Positions 42,947 through 50,435 of a DNA stretch of 64,000 nucleotides are shown one piece after another. The notes under the pieces were generated by a model. It had not been told where the DNA came from and did not search any database. It saw only the letters and a list, made by a program, of their open reading frames with translations. The stretch lies in the NCBI GenBank assembly GCA_015065325.1, contig SVQO01000001.1, positions 124,001 through 188,000 of the forward strand, read 5' to 3'. The DNA comes from Oscillospiraceae bacterium (GTDB lineage: Bacteria; Bacillota; Clostridia; Oscillospirales; SIG627). Position numbers and translations under genes: made by a program. Each line of letters opens with the position of its first letter. Within the stretch, counting starts at the first letter, position 1.

Positions 42947-44533
42947 TTAAAGAGCCTCGGTGTTGATGTAGTTCAGGTAATCCTGCAGAGCCTTACGGGC
43001 TGCGGTATATCTGGACTCGTAGGTGGATACGAAGGTATCGTATGCAGCATCAGAACCGGGAGCGTCGTTGTTGGGAGAACCTACTTCGTAGAAAAGGGTA
43101 AGCATTTTGCCAAAATCGTAACCGGCAACGGGGTCGTAGATCTTGTTCTCCGTTGCGTACTCTACCATCTCAGCAGACTCAACGTCACGGAGAGACTGCT
43201 TGAGAATGACCTGATCGTAGAATGCGGGAGTCAGGATACGCATGGACTGGTAGCAGAATGCTTCCAGGAAGTAAGCTGCCTGCTCTACGCCGGAATTAAA
43301 TCCGTTGGTTTCCCAGTCTTCACAGTTTTCGACAGTGGTGGGAATTGCGAAGCAACCAAGCTGTGTGTAAGAAACGCTGCCGTAGTACTTGTCCTGCTTT
43401 TGATTCAGCTTTGGCAGGGGAAGAACGCCAAAATCAACCGTGGAGTTCGGGGCGTTCAGTACTTTTCCGAGATTACTGCCGTAGAAGGTAGCCAAGCCGG
43501 CAGTAAACAAACTCTCTTTATCCCCTACTACACGGGTAGGAGAGGTCAGTACGGGACGAAGTGCCTCCCAAACCTCAAGAAGCTCAGCCTTGGGCTGTGC
43601 GGGGATCTCGTACTCTCCGGAGGGGGAGACACGGGACAGGGTCTGTCCGCATCCGTTTACGTGGACCCAGTTGTTAAATCCCTCGCCGACGTAACCAAAG
43701 CGGTCAACGCCGATGGTCAGGACACCGTCGCCGTCCAGGTCTTTTGCGGTATTAACCATGAGCTCATACATCAGATCGATGGTCCACTCACCCTTTTCTA
43801 CTACGTCGTAGAGGTTGAGCTTGGGATCGTATTCTTCGATCCAGTCCTTGTTAAAAAGCATAATACGGGCGGCTCTGTCATCCAGAGTAGTACCGTCGCC
43901 GGTCAGAAAATATACCATACCGCCCAAGTTTATTCCTTCGATCGCACTGTGATCCCACCAAGCCTTATCCAGATCGATGGTGCTGACTTTGTTCAGATCC
44001 GCCAGCAGATTTGCAGCGGCAAGAGAGCGCAGGTTCGACACATTCCCCAAAATATAATCTGTCACGTACTCACCCGCGATCAAGTGCTCACGTACTGCAG
44101 ATGTCGGATTGGACTGACGGTCCTCCACGATGGTGCAGTTGTAATCCTTTTTAAGCTGAGCGTTACGGGCATATACGGCGTCGTTGACCTTATCGCCGTT
44201 GATATTTTCAGAATATACCTCGTTGACGGAAAGGCTTTTCGCCGTAGAATCCCGAACCACGAAACGGAATTCGTGACCGTTCAGATTCTTGATCTTAGCG
44301 TCGTATCTGTTTGTCTTGTCCCCGGGATCGCTTTCAATGATCAAAGACTGCTGATCGGTCTCCTTCGTTCGCTCATCGTCTTCGTTCGTTCCGGTCTTTT
44401 CGGTTTCCTTCGTTTCTTCGGTTTCTTCCTCCCACCAATCGTCTTCCTCGGTATCGGAGGATTTTTTCTTACTGCAAGCAACCAGAGACAAAAGCATCAC
44501 AAGTGCCAGAAGCAATGCAAGAAATCGTTTCAT
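42947..44533 (-). CDS. Extracellular solute-binding lipoprotein, orphan
   Basis: 528 residues. The lipobox SLVAC (Cys20) is followed by an acidic Asp/Glu/Thr-rich spacer (24-70), then a family-1 type solute-binding fold (NGDKVNDAVYARNAQLKKDYNCTIVEDRQSNPTSAVREHLIAGEYVTDYIL, later DGDGVLTIGVDRFGYVGEGFNNW). This resembles oligosaccharide-binding proteins of ABC systems. No permease or ATPase genes adjoin it, so it either uses a transporter elsewhere or acts as a surface binding protein. It has its own strong promoter and terminator. Confidence 0.8.
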   Translation of the reverse strand: MKRFLALLLALVMLLSLVACSKKKSSDTEEDDWWEEETEETKETEKTGTNEDDERTKETDQQSLIIESDPGDKTNRYDAKIKNLNGHEFRFVVRDSTAKSLSVNEVYSENINGDKVNDAVYARNAQLKKDYNCTIVEDRQSNPTSAVREHLIAGEYVTDYILGNVSNLRSLAAANLLADLNKVSTIDLDKAWWDHSAIEGINLGGMVYFLTGDGTTLDDRAARIMLFNKDWIEEYDPKLNLYDVVEKGEWTIDLMYELMVNTAKDLDGDGVLTIGVDRFGYVGEGFNNWVHVNGCGQTLSRVSPSGEYEIPAQPKAELLEVWEALRPVLTSPTRVVGDKESLFTAGLATFYGSNLGKVLNAPNSTVDFGVLPLPKLNQKQDKYYGSVSYTQLGCFAIPTTVENCEDWETNGFNSGVEQAAYFLEAFCYQSMRILTPAFYDQVILKQSLRDVESAEMVEYATENKIYDPVAGYDFGKMLTLFYEVGSPNNDAPGSDAAYDTFVSTYESRYTAARKALQDYLNYINTEAL

Positions 44534-44573
44534 TGTTTCACTTCCTTACGTTTTTTCTCTTTCGAGTAGCTCC

Positions 44574-44602
44574 ATTATACAAAGGAGATAGGCGCGTGTC
44601 AA
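44574..44602 (-). promoter_or_regulatory. Promoter of the solute-binding protein gene
   Basis: Minus-strand TTGACA (44597-44602) and TATAAT (44574-44579), both perfect consensus, 17-base spacer. Confidence 0.88.
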
Positions 44603-44746
44603 GAAATTCGTCTCGTTTTGTTCAAATAATATATATAATTCATTCATTTTTACCCATCTTCAAGAAAAACGAAAAAGAGCAAGCCGAAGCCTTTACGCTC
44701 TCAAAGCTATGGGGATCACTGCCGCAAATTCTCATACTGCTCTCCT

Positions 44747-45928
44747 TTATTTCAAGTAATTCAGCGCAGTCGCAACGTAGGCGACAACGCCCTTCCACAA
44801 AACCTCCTCATCCACGTCAAAGCCGGGATTGTGATTGGTTTTCACAATGTTCTTTTCCTTGTTGTTGGTGTGCAAAAAGAAATACACACCCGGAATTTTG
44901 GAGGAATAGTTGGCAAAATCATCGGAGCCCATCAGCGCCGAGGAAATCTTCTTGACCACCGCATCCTCTCCCAAGACCTTTGCAACTGCGTCCTGCACGC
45001 AAAGACTCAGTTTTTCGTCGTTAAAAACGGTGCGCGAGCCCTTTTTGACCTCTACTCGGCATTGTCCGCGGAAAGCAGTTGCAATGCTTTCTCCGATGGC
45101 AACGAGCCTACCGCCGATAAAATCGCGGATGTCATCGTCCTGAACGCGGGTGCTTCCCTTTAAAACGGCTGTCTTCGGGATGGTATTGTGATCCTCCCCC
45201 GCCTGAAACGTACCGAAGCTGATCACCGCTCTCGTCCCTGCAGGCAGCTCGCGCGCAGAGATCTCCTCACAAGCATTGACGATTCTCGCTCCGATCAGAA
45301 TCGGGTCAACGCCACGCTCGGGAAACGCGGAATGGGTCCCTTGACCGAATACGGTAAAGGTGAATTTATCCTTGCCTGCCGTCACCGGTCCGGGTAAAAC
45401 GATCAGATCTCCTGCCCGATGATCGTCTCCCGCCAGGTTGCCCACGTGCATGGCACAAATGGCGTCCACACCCTCCAGTGCCCCCAGCCCGATCATAATT
45501 TTGGCACCCGACCCCGTTTCCTCACCCGATTGGAACAAAAGGCGCACTCTTCCCCGAAAATGCTCTTTGTTTTCATTCAAAATCTTTGCCGCGATCAAAA
45601 GAGTAGCGGTATGAGCATCGTGTCCGCAGCCGTGCATCTGACCGGGAATTTCCGAAGCAAAGTCAAGCCCCGTCTCCTCCTGAACGTGCAGAGCGTCCAT
45701 ATCGGCGCGGAAAGCGATGGTCTTTCCCTCTCTGCCGCCGACGATATCGGCAACCAGTCCGTCGTCCTCGGGATTCAGCCTATAGGGAACGCCGATCTCG
45801 TCCAGATATTCGCAAACGATCTTGCGCGTTTTCGGAAGCGCTCCGCCGATCTCGGGAACCTTGTGCAACGCCCGCCGCAACTCGATTAACTCTTTCTCGT
45901 AAGCTTTACATTCAGATACAATGTTCAT
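44747..45928 (-). CDS. M20-family amidohydrolase
   Basis: 393 residues from the ATG at 45928, seven bases after AGGAG; the ATG two codons before overlaps that site. Metal-binding and catalytic motifs of the hippurate/N-acyl-amino-acid hydrolase group are intact: RADMDALHVQE, HGCGHDAHTA, FQSGEETGSGAK, AICAMHVG and the dimerisation-domain HSAFPERGVDPI. It removes acyl groups from N-acyl amino acids or related amides; the exact substrate (hippurate, N-acetyl-diaminopimelate, auxin-conjugate type) is not decided by sequence. The last His occurs in FLHTNNKEKNIVKTNHNPGFDVDE. Confidence 0.9.
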   Translation of the reverse strand: MNIVSECKAYEKELIELRRALHKVPEIGGALPKTRKIVCEYLDEIGVPYRLNPEDDGLVADIVGGREGKTIAFRADMDALHVQEETGLDFASEIPGQMHGCGHDAHTATLLIAAKILNENKEHFRGRVRLLFQSGEETGSGAKIMIGLGALEGVDAICAMHVGNLAGDDHRAGDLIVLPGPVTAGKDKFTFTVFGQGTHSAFPERGVDPILIGARIVNACEEISARELPAGTRAVISFGTFQAGEDHNTIPKTAVLKGSTRVQDDDIRDFIGGRLVAIGESIATAFRGQCRVEVKKGSRTVFNDEKLSLCVQDAVAKVLGEDAVVKKISSALMGSDDFANYSSKIPGVYFFLHTNNKEKNIVKTNHNPGFDVDEEVLWKGVVAYVATALNYLK

Positions 45929-46037
45929 CTTCATTCTCCTCAGGGACAATTCTTCATTTTCCTTATTCTACCACTTACTCCCCCCCGATGCAAGCAAAAA
46001 GTTCCCACCACACGCCCCAACGAATCGGGTTATATCA

Positions 46038-46071
46038 AAAAAAGAACGAAGTGATCGCTTCGTTCTTTTTT
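46038..46071 (-). terminator. Terminator downstream of the glycosidase-like gene
   Basis: AAAAAAGAACGAAG pairs exactly with CTTCGTTCTTTTTT around a six-base loop. Confidence 0.85.
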
Positions 46072-46107
46072 GATGGCTCAAATAGAATTCATATGAAAAA
46101 GAGATTT

Positions 46108-46251
46108 TTAATTATTTTCCTTCATATAGTCAAACAGATCGTTAACGTAATCTTTTTCGTCATCAGACCGGTTGTTTGGATCTTTTTTGAAAACATCGTC
46201 ATATTCATACCCGCGATCCCTTTTCACAGTTCTTCTATTTTTACGTAGCAT
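46108..46251 (-). pseudogene. Short coding remnant resembling the tail of a small membrane protein
   Basis: A 47-codon minus-strand frame ending YDDVFKKDPNNRSDDEKDYV and then a short acidic end, TAA at 46108-46110. Its tail resembles the end of the membrane protein at 48953-49390 (DAMNKDPNEWTEFDKEVIDDYF): both have DP-N, an acidic-aromatic helix and a final FDY/YFE. No ribosome site precedes the first ATG and it overlaps the end of the glycosidase-like gene in another frame. I read it as a 3' gene fragment left by recombination; a tiny live gene is less likely. Confidence 0.4.
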
Positions 46252-47348
46252 CGCGTTATGTCGGTGCCGTTTCCGTTTCGGAGTACGACAAGGGTATCTT
46301 CGTCGATGACGAAGGGCTGCCCCCCATCGCCGCAGGAATAGAATCCCGCGTAATGTCCGCCGAAATCTTCGCCCCCGCGGGACAGACGGATCGGTTCGCT
46401 CCAGTGGATCAGATCGTCGCTTTCGCGCAGTTCCATGATCGGATGCACCATACCGCCGTTAGGCTTCGGGTGGGTATGAGAGGATGACATCAAAAACTTT
46501 TTATACTTTTTCAAATACACCACCTTGGGATGCCATCCGCCCAAGGCAACCGGCGTTTCCTTACCGAGATTTCCCGCTTCGCAGAAGGCTCCGTCGTAAA
46601 ACTTGACAAAGTCCCCCATTACCCCGTCAAAGCGCTTTCTCGTCCGTGCAACGTAAATATCGCAATTCGTCCAGCAACGCTTCTCCGTATCCGCCTTGAT
46701 CATATTGTAAAACAGATAGATGTATTCCCCATCCGGCTCCACGTAGATCGAAAAATCTCCGCTGCCGAATGAAATTGCACCCATGGACTGACCCAGCTTT
46801 CCGTCTCCTTCCGGATTGAAGGCCTCGGTAAAACAGACCTTTTCCCCGGTCAGTACCCAGCGGTCAAACACCCAGCTTCTGCCCTCGTCATCGGAGTGCA
46901 TCAATCCAACGTGTCTGAAATCAGAGTCGAAGGCAGGCTTTGTGCAGTAGCCGAAGGCATCGTAACCGCTCCCGCGTCCTTTCCAAGCAGTTTCGTTATG
47001 GAAAAAGCAGAAAAAACGATGGGTAACGGGACAAATATAAAGACCGAAAGGCCAAATACAGCCACGGGGCTTGATCCCCTCGGGGTATCGGATCCCCGAG
47101 AAGGCATAGTTTGCATGTCCGTCCCCAAAGCAAAGGTCAATGGGATACAGCTCCTTGAGATCCTCCTGGGTTTGCCCCGAAAACATTGCAACGTGTCCGG
47201 AATTCGTATGACCCGCAATGGCAAACAAACGACCGTCCACGTCTCTGTACATCGCCAGGGTCCCGTCCTGGCGAATCCCCTCCGCTCGCTTAAATTGCGT
47301 TTCGGCATCCTCTCCCACAACAAAACGGTGCGTACTTAAAAAACTCAT
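46224..47348 (-). CDS. Five-bladed beta-propeller glycosidase-like protein
   Basis: 374 residues without signal peptide. The cadence of a glycosyl-hydrolase propeller (GH32/43/62/68/130-like) is visible: YRDVDGRLFAIAGHTNSGHVAMF, HVGLMHSDDEGRSWVFDRWV, EPDGEYIYLFYNMI, GWHPKVVYLKKYKKFLMSSS, ELRESDDLIHWSEPIRLS. Sialidase-like Asp-box elements (SDDEGRSWV, SDDLIHWS) occur twice. Catalytic residues cannot be assigned by eye, and it may be an exo-glycosidase or a carbohydrate-binding protein. It has no neighbours of the same pathway. Confidence 0.65.
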   Translation of the reverse strand: MSFLSTHRFVVGEDAETQFKRAEGIRQDGTLAMYRDVDGRLFAIAGHTNSGHVAMFSGQTQEDLKELYPIDLCFGDGHANYAFSGIRYPEGIKPRGCIWPFGLYICPVTHRFFCFFHNETAWKGRGSGYDAFGYCTKPAFDSDFRHVGLMHSDDEGRSWVFDRWVLTGEKVCFTEAFNPEGDGKLGQSMGAISFGSGDFSIYVEPDGEYIYLFYNMIKADTEKRCWTNCDIYVARTRKRFDGVMGDFVKFYDGAFCEAGNLGKETPVALGGWHPKVVYLKKYKKFLMSSSHTHPKPNGGMVHPIMELRESDDLIHWSEPIRLSRGGEDFGGHYAGFYSCGDGGQPFVIDEDTLVVLRNGNGTDITRCYVKIEEL

Positions 47349-47443
47349 ACAAACCTCCTATTTTCACAGAAAGCTGTTTTTCTCTCATCAAATTCTACTT
47401 TTAAGCCGATTATAGCATAAAAGCGGTGGAGTGGCAAGATGTA

Positions 47444-47648
47444 ATGAAGCACTCGCTCTCGCTCGCGTGAAGCGGCGGCTTTGCCGCCATGAAGCATTTG
47501 CTTCGCAAAATATGAAGCAAAGCGCACACGAACTTTCAATGCGCCATCAGGCGTGCTTCATAGCCATAGGCGGCTTCATGTTTCATGCACCGCAGGTGCG
47601 CTTCATTTCCAAAAATAAAAGCAGGTCAAATGACCTGCTTTTATTTTT
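47444..47648. repeat. Hairpin-array repeat type A, copy 1
   Basis: Starts and ends with the linker ATGAAGC and its complement GCTTCAT (47444-47450 and 47600-47606). Four forward linkers in the left half and three reverse ones in the right half separate short stems such as GGCGGC-TTT-GCCGCC, ATTTGC-TTC-GCAAAAT, GCGCC-ATCA-GGCG and GCACC-GCA-GGTGC. A perfect 18-base-pair palindrome ending in T (47611-47648) closes it. No coding frame is supported across it. The rest of 47349-47719 holds no gene. Confidence 0.9.
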
Positions 47649-47719
47649 GTCATTCGTATCCGAAAAAGAACCGGTCTAAAAAACTTGATTTTCTATCAAA
47701 TTGTAGTTTTTTAATTAAT

Positions 47720-48349
47720 TCATTGCAAGGAAACACATTCCTTTGGCTCGAAAACCTTAAAAGCTGCTTCAGTCATCACAAAAATTTGATGGTTGTCCCG
47801 CAATTTTCCGTTTTTAGCAGATCCCCAAATTCCTTCGTCAAGTCCTGTAATGGTACCGGGCTTGCCTTTGATAATAACAATGGTAATGGTATCCGCCGCT
47901 AAAAGCGGTTTCACAAGAGGCGCTTTTACAACACTTGGGCGGCTATGCCCTCCGGCTATGTAGAATTGGGTCCAATAGACAGTGTTATCCTCGCCGCAAT
48001 CAATTCTCGTAGACTTAGTGGCTTTTTTCTTTGTTACATACAAAACAAATTTCTGCCCGTTCCACACAAAACTAATTTTTTGCACACGATCCGTTTCCTC
48101 AACAGTTTTCCCAAAAGCACGACTGTAATGATAGAGAGACAGTTCACTCTCCAAAGAGCACTCCATCATATCCCCTACATCACATCTCAGGGAAGTACAA
48201 ATTTTGGCAATAGTATCTGTTGTTACGGTTTCATTCTTTGCAAGTTTTGCAATAACACGAGAACTGAGACCTGTCAAATCAATCAAATCCGATTTTGAAA
48301 GCCCCTTTTCGGCTAATAATTTCCAGAGCTTAGAATAGTTGATATACAC
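47720..48349 (-). CDS. HTH protein with unknown C-terminal domain
   Basis: 209 residues. Residues 1-66 are a Cro/C1-type HTH of the HTH_26 kind (LWKLLAEKGLSKSDLIDLTGLSSRVIAKLAKNETVTTDTIAKICTSLRCDVGDMME). The C-terminal 140 residues (VQKISFVWNGQKFVLYVTKKKATKSTRIDCGEDNTVYWTQFYIAGG...) are beta-rich and not recognised. It sits alone between hairpin-array copies 1 and 2 in an AT-rich island. The HTH is related to that at 49743-49949. A regulatory or phage/plasmid-type control role is likely. Confidence 0.75.
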   Translation of the reverse strand: MYINYSKLWKLLAEKGLSKSDLIDLTGLSSRVIAKLAKNETVTTDTIAKICTSLRCDVGDMMECSLESELSLYHYSRAFGKTVEETDRVQKISFVWNGQKFVLYVTKKKATKSTRIDCGEDNTVYWTQFYIAGGHSRPSVVKAPLVKPLLAADTITIVIIKGKPGTITGLDEGIWGSAKNGKLRDNHQIFVMTEAAFKVFEPKECVSLQ

Positions 48350-48432
48350 GAAAACACCTCCTCGCTATTATTATTTTATCCGAAATCACACTAAATGTCA
48401 AGAATTATTTACTTTAGTAAATAATTAGTTTC

Positions 48433-48882
48433 AAAAATAAGCCGTGAAGATTCACGGCTTATTTTTGTTGCATATTTTGTTTTGCGGTGTTGATGGAGGC
48501 GATGAGCATAGCACGGAGTGCGGTGCATTTTTGATCGAGTGTCTTAATTTCTTCTTCCGATAGTCTGTTTCTACAAGCAGCTCAAGCCAATATCCCGTTT
48601 CGTTCGCCTCCTTTAGAGCAATCCGGAGTTTTGAAATAAAGTCTGCCTTTCCGTGAGCGTACTGTGCTTCGCAAATATGAAGCACTCGCTCTCGCTCGCG
48701 TGAAGCGGCGGCTTTGCCGCCATGAAGCATTTTGCTTCGCAAAATATGAAGCAAAGCGCACACGAACTTTCAATGCGCCGCAAGGCGTGCTTCATAGCCG
48801 TAGGCGACTTCATTTTTCATGCACCGCAGGTGCGCTTCATTTCCAAAAATAAAAGCAGGTCAAATGACCTGCTTTTATTTTT
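48433..48882. repeat. Hairpin-array repeat type A, copy 2, full unit
   Basis: About 450 bases in four parts. First, a terminator-like palindrome (AAAAATAAGCCGTGA, loop, complement) around 48433-48463. Second, a four-helix-bundle gene remnant on the minus strand. Third, the hairpin array from ATGAAGC at 48677 to GCTTCAT at 48840. Fourth, the 38-base closing palindrome at 48845-48882. It matches copy 3 almost base for base; loops differ (GCAA versus ATCA and GTCA in one stem) while stems are kept. Confidence 0.9.
48459..48676 (-). pseudogene. Four-helix-bundle (23S-IVP-type) gene remnant, copy 1
   Basis: The minus strand encodes ICEAQYAHGKADFISKLRIALKEANETGYWLELLVETDY, then the frame shifts and continues SEEEIKTLDQKCTALRAMLIASINTAKQN to a TAA at 48459. 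Both pieces together match the middle and end of the 'four helix bundle / 23S rRNA-intervening-sequence protein' family. The first helix is missing: homology stops exactly where the hairpin array begins. With a lost N-terminus and an internal frameshift it cannot make the normal protein. Confidence 0.8.
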
Positions 48883-48952
48883 GGGACCGACACTCAAAAT
48901 GGAACCGGTCGGAAAAAGGGGGATTTGTTGTTTTGCTATTTGATTTGTAACT

Positions 48953-49390
48953 TTATCTGCTAATAACTTCAAAATAATCATCTATGACTTCTTTGTCAAA
49001 TTCCGTCCATTCATTTGGATCTTTATTCATAGCATCTTCTAATGGACTTGTTTTTTTTGTTTCAACAATAACTACACTCTTAAAACAAATCATACTGATA
49101 ATACACAATATAATAACAAGAAGTCCTCTCCATAAATAACCGTAACCTCCCAACATTGCTGCTACTATAAAAAAACAAATTATTAGAATTAAAGATACTG
49201 TAAAGACTGTACTAATAGCTTCAATTCTTTCATTTACTACAAAAAAAGCAACAATCTGAATAATCAACCAAGCAATTAAATATTTAATGCTTTTTTTGAA
49301 TCCGCCAGACACAGAATTGCCCCATACAAATAAAAAGATTCCAAGAAATATACAAGAAATTATTGAAAGAATTATGCACAAAATATCCAT
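48953..49390 (-). CDS. Small integral membrane protein
   Basis: 145 residues behind GAGGTG. Four membrane helices (about 3-24, 36-54, 62-85 and 89-110) fill most of the chain, followed by a short acidic cytoplasmic or external tail (LEDAMNKDPNEWTEFDKEVIDDYFEVISR). I do not recognise the family. A similar tail is encoded at 46108-46251. It is 25 bases downstream of the Cys-rich gene and likely co-transcribed. AT-rich. Confidence 0.7.
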   Translation of the reverse strand: MDILCIILSIISCIFLGIFLFVWGNSVSGGFKKSIKYLIAWLIIQIVAFFVVNERIEAISTVFTVSLILIICFFIVAAMLGGYGYLWRGLLVIILCIISMICFKSVVIVETKKTSPLEDAMNKDPNEWTEFDKEVIDDYFEVISR

Positions 49391-49415
49391 AACTACACCT
49401 CATAATAAAACGATT

Positions 49416-49625
49416 TTAAAACAATTCAGTCCATTTTGAATAGCACTTACAACAAAGATCCCTTCTTCGTTGACCGCCTTCAAAAGAACTAAGAGAACAC
49501 TCACAAATGCCTTGTTCTGAATGGATTTCAATTTTTGGATTACCGTGTTCATCAAAAATCGGTTGTCTTACTCCATTCCAAAACTCACAAGTTCCACACA
49601 TTCTGCGATCTGTTTTGCTTCTCAT
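49416..49625 (-). CDS. Small Cys-rich, probably zinc-binding protein
   Basis: 69 residues from the ATG at 49625 (GGAGGTG upstream). Six Cys in pairs: MCGTCEFWNG near the N-terminus, GICECS in the middle and LCCKCYSKW near the end, suggesting one or two zinc sites. No family is recognised. Its promoter region carries two direct repeats (49644-49690) and it is divergent from the small HTH gene at 49743. Confidence 0.7.
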   Translation of the reverse strand: MRSKTDRRMCGTCEFWNGVRQPIFDEHGNPKIEIHSEQGICECSLSSFEGGQRRRDLCCKCYSKWTELF

Positions 49626-49643
49626 ATTTACACCTCCAACCAA

Positions 49644-49690
49644 AATATACTCTATTTATCGAGCTCAACGAAATTATACTCGTTTTATCG
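49644..49690 (-). promoter_or_regulatory. Direct repeats in the divergent promoter region
   Basis: Two 18-base minus-strand copies of the form CGATAAA-NN-GAGTATA-WT (49673-49690 and 49644-49661) stand 29 bases apart. Each contains a -10-like TATAAT or TATATT. They are candidate binding sites for the adjacent HTH protein. Confidence 0.45.
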
Positions 49691-49694
49691 GGCA

Positions 49695-49723
49695 TTGTCA
49701 AGAAAAAGAGCAGAATTTATCAT
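49695..49723 (+). promoter_or_regulatory. Putative promoter of the small HTH gene
   Basis: TTGTCA (49695-49700) and TATCAT (49718-49723) with a 17-base spacer, 20 bases before the start. Confidence 0.55.
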
Positions 49724-49742
49724 ATTCTATAGAGGTGATATG

Positions 49743-49949
49743 ATGATTTCTTATGAACCCTTTTATAAAACTCTGAAAGAAAAGGGATTTTCCACATACA
49801 AGCTTATCAACGATTATGGAATCAGCAGAAGTTTGCTTGACAGACTCCGTCACAACCGCCCAATCAGCACAGTGACATTAAATGATCTTTGTAATATTCT
49901 GCATTGTAAAGTAGAAGACATTTTGTTGTTTATCGAAGATAAAAAATAA
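49743..49949 (+). CDS. Small HTH (Cro/C1-type) regulator
   Basis: 68 residues, one HTH domain of the HTH_26 type: FYKTLKEKGFSTYKLINDYGISRSLLDRLRHNRPISTVTLNDLCNILHCKVEDILLFIED. AGAGGTG lies five bases upstream of this ATG; an ATG one codon earlier is possible. The stop codon is embedded in the left palindrome of array copy 3, which therefore acts as its terminator. Probably controls the divergent Cys-rich/membrane pair and itself. Confidence 0.8.
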   Translation: MISYEPFYKTLKEKGFSTYKLINDYGISRSLLDRLRHNRPISTVTLNDLCNILHCKVEDILLFIEDKK

Positions 49950-50389
49950 GCCGTGATATTCACGGCTTATTTTTATTACATATTTTGTTTTGCGGTGTTG
50001 ATGGAGGCAATGAGCATAGCACGGAGTGCGGTGCATTTTTGATCGAGTGTCTTAAATTCTTCTTCCGATAGTCTGTTTCTACAAGCAGCTCAAGCCAATA
50101 TCCCGTTTCGTTCGCCTCCTTTAGAGCAATCCGGAGTTTTGAAATAAAGTCTGCCTTTCCGTGAGCGTACTGTGCTTCGCAAATATGAAGCACTCGCTCT
50201 CGCCCGCGTGAAGCGGCGGCTTTGCCGCCATGAAGCATTTTGCTTCGCCGCTATGAAGCAAAGCGCACACGAACTTTCAATGCGCCGTCAGGCGTGCTTC
50301 ATAGCCGTAGGCGACTTCATGTTTCATGCACCGCAGGTGCGCTTCATTTCCAAAAATAAAAGCAGGTCAAATGACCTGCTTTTATTTTT
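49942..50389. repeat. Hairpin-array repeat type A, copy 3, full unit
   Basis: Same four parts as copy 2: left palindrome (49942-49974), four-helix-bundle remnant, hairpin array (ATGAAGC at 50185 to GCTTCAT at 50347) and closing palindrome (50352-50389). One stem is broken here (ATTTTGC-TTC-GCCGCT instead of GCAAAAT); the others are intact. Confidence 0.9.
49976..50184 (-). pseudogene. Four-helix-bundle gene remnant, copy 2
   Basis: Near-identical to 48459-48676, with the same missing first helix and the same frameshift after ETDY. A point change makes the frame stop slightly earlier (TAA at 49976-49978). The shared lesion shows that the gene was already broken before the unit was copied, or that the two copies exchange sequence. 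Confidence 0.8.
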
Positions 50390-50435
50390 GGGAGTTTTGA
50401 ACTTAATGACACGAATTATATGTTCCTGAAAACCG

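Noticed and set aside
47431-48943. Small proteins translated from the hairpin arrays
   Set aside because: The frames simply read through palindromes, lack ribosome sites and change between copies.
48459-50184. Avd protein of a diversity-generating retroelement
   Set aside because: The four-helix-bundle pieces are broken, and there is no reverse transcriptase or template/variable repeat in the window.
47444-50389. Integron attC sites
   Set aside because: No integrase gene or core recombination sequence is seen, and the multi-hairpin structure does not match the paired-box plan of attC.
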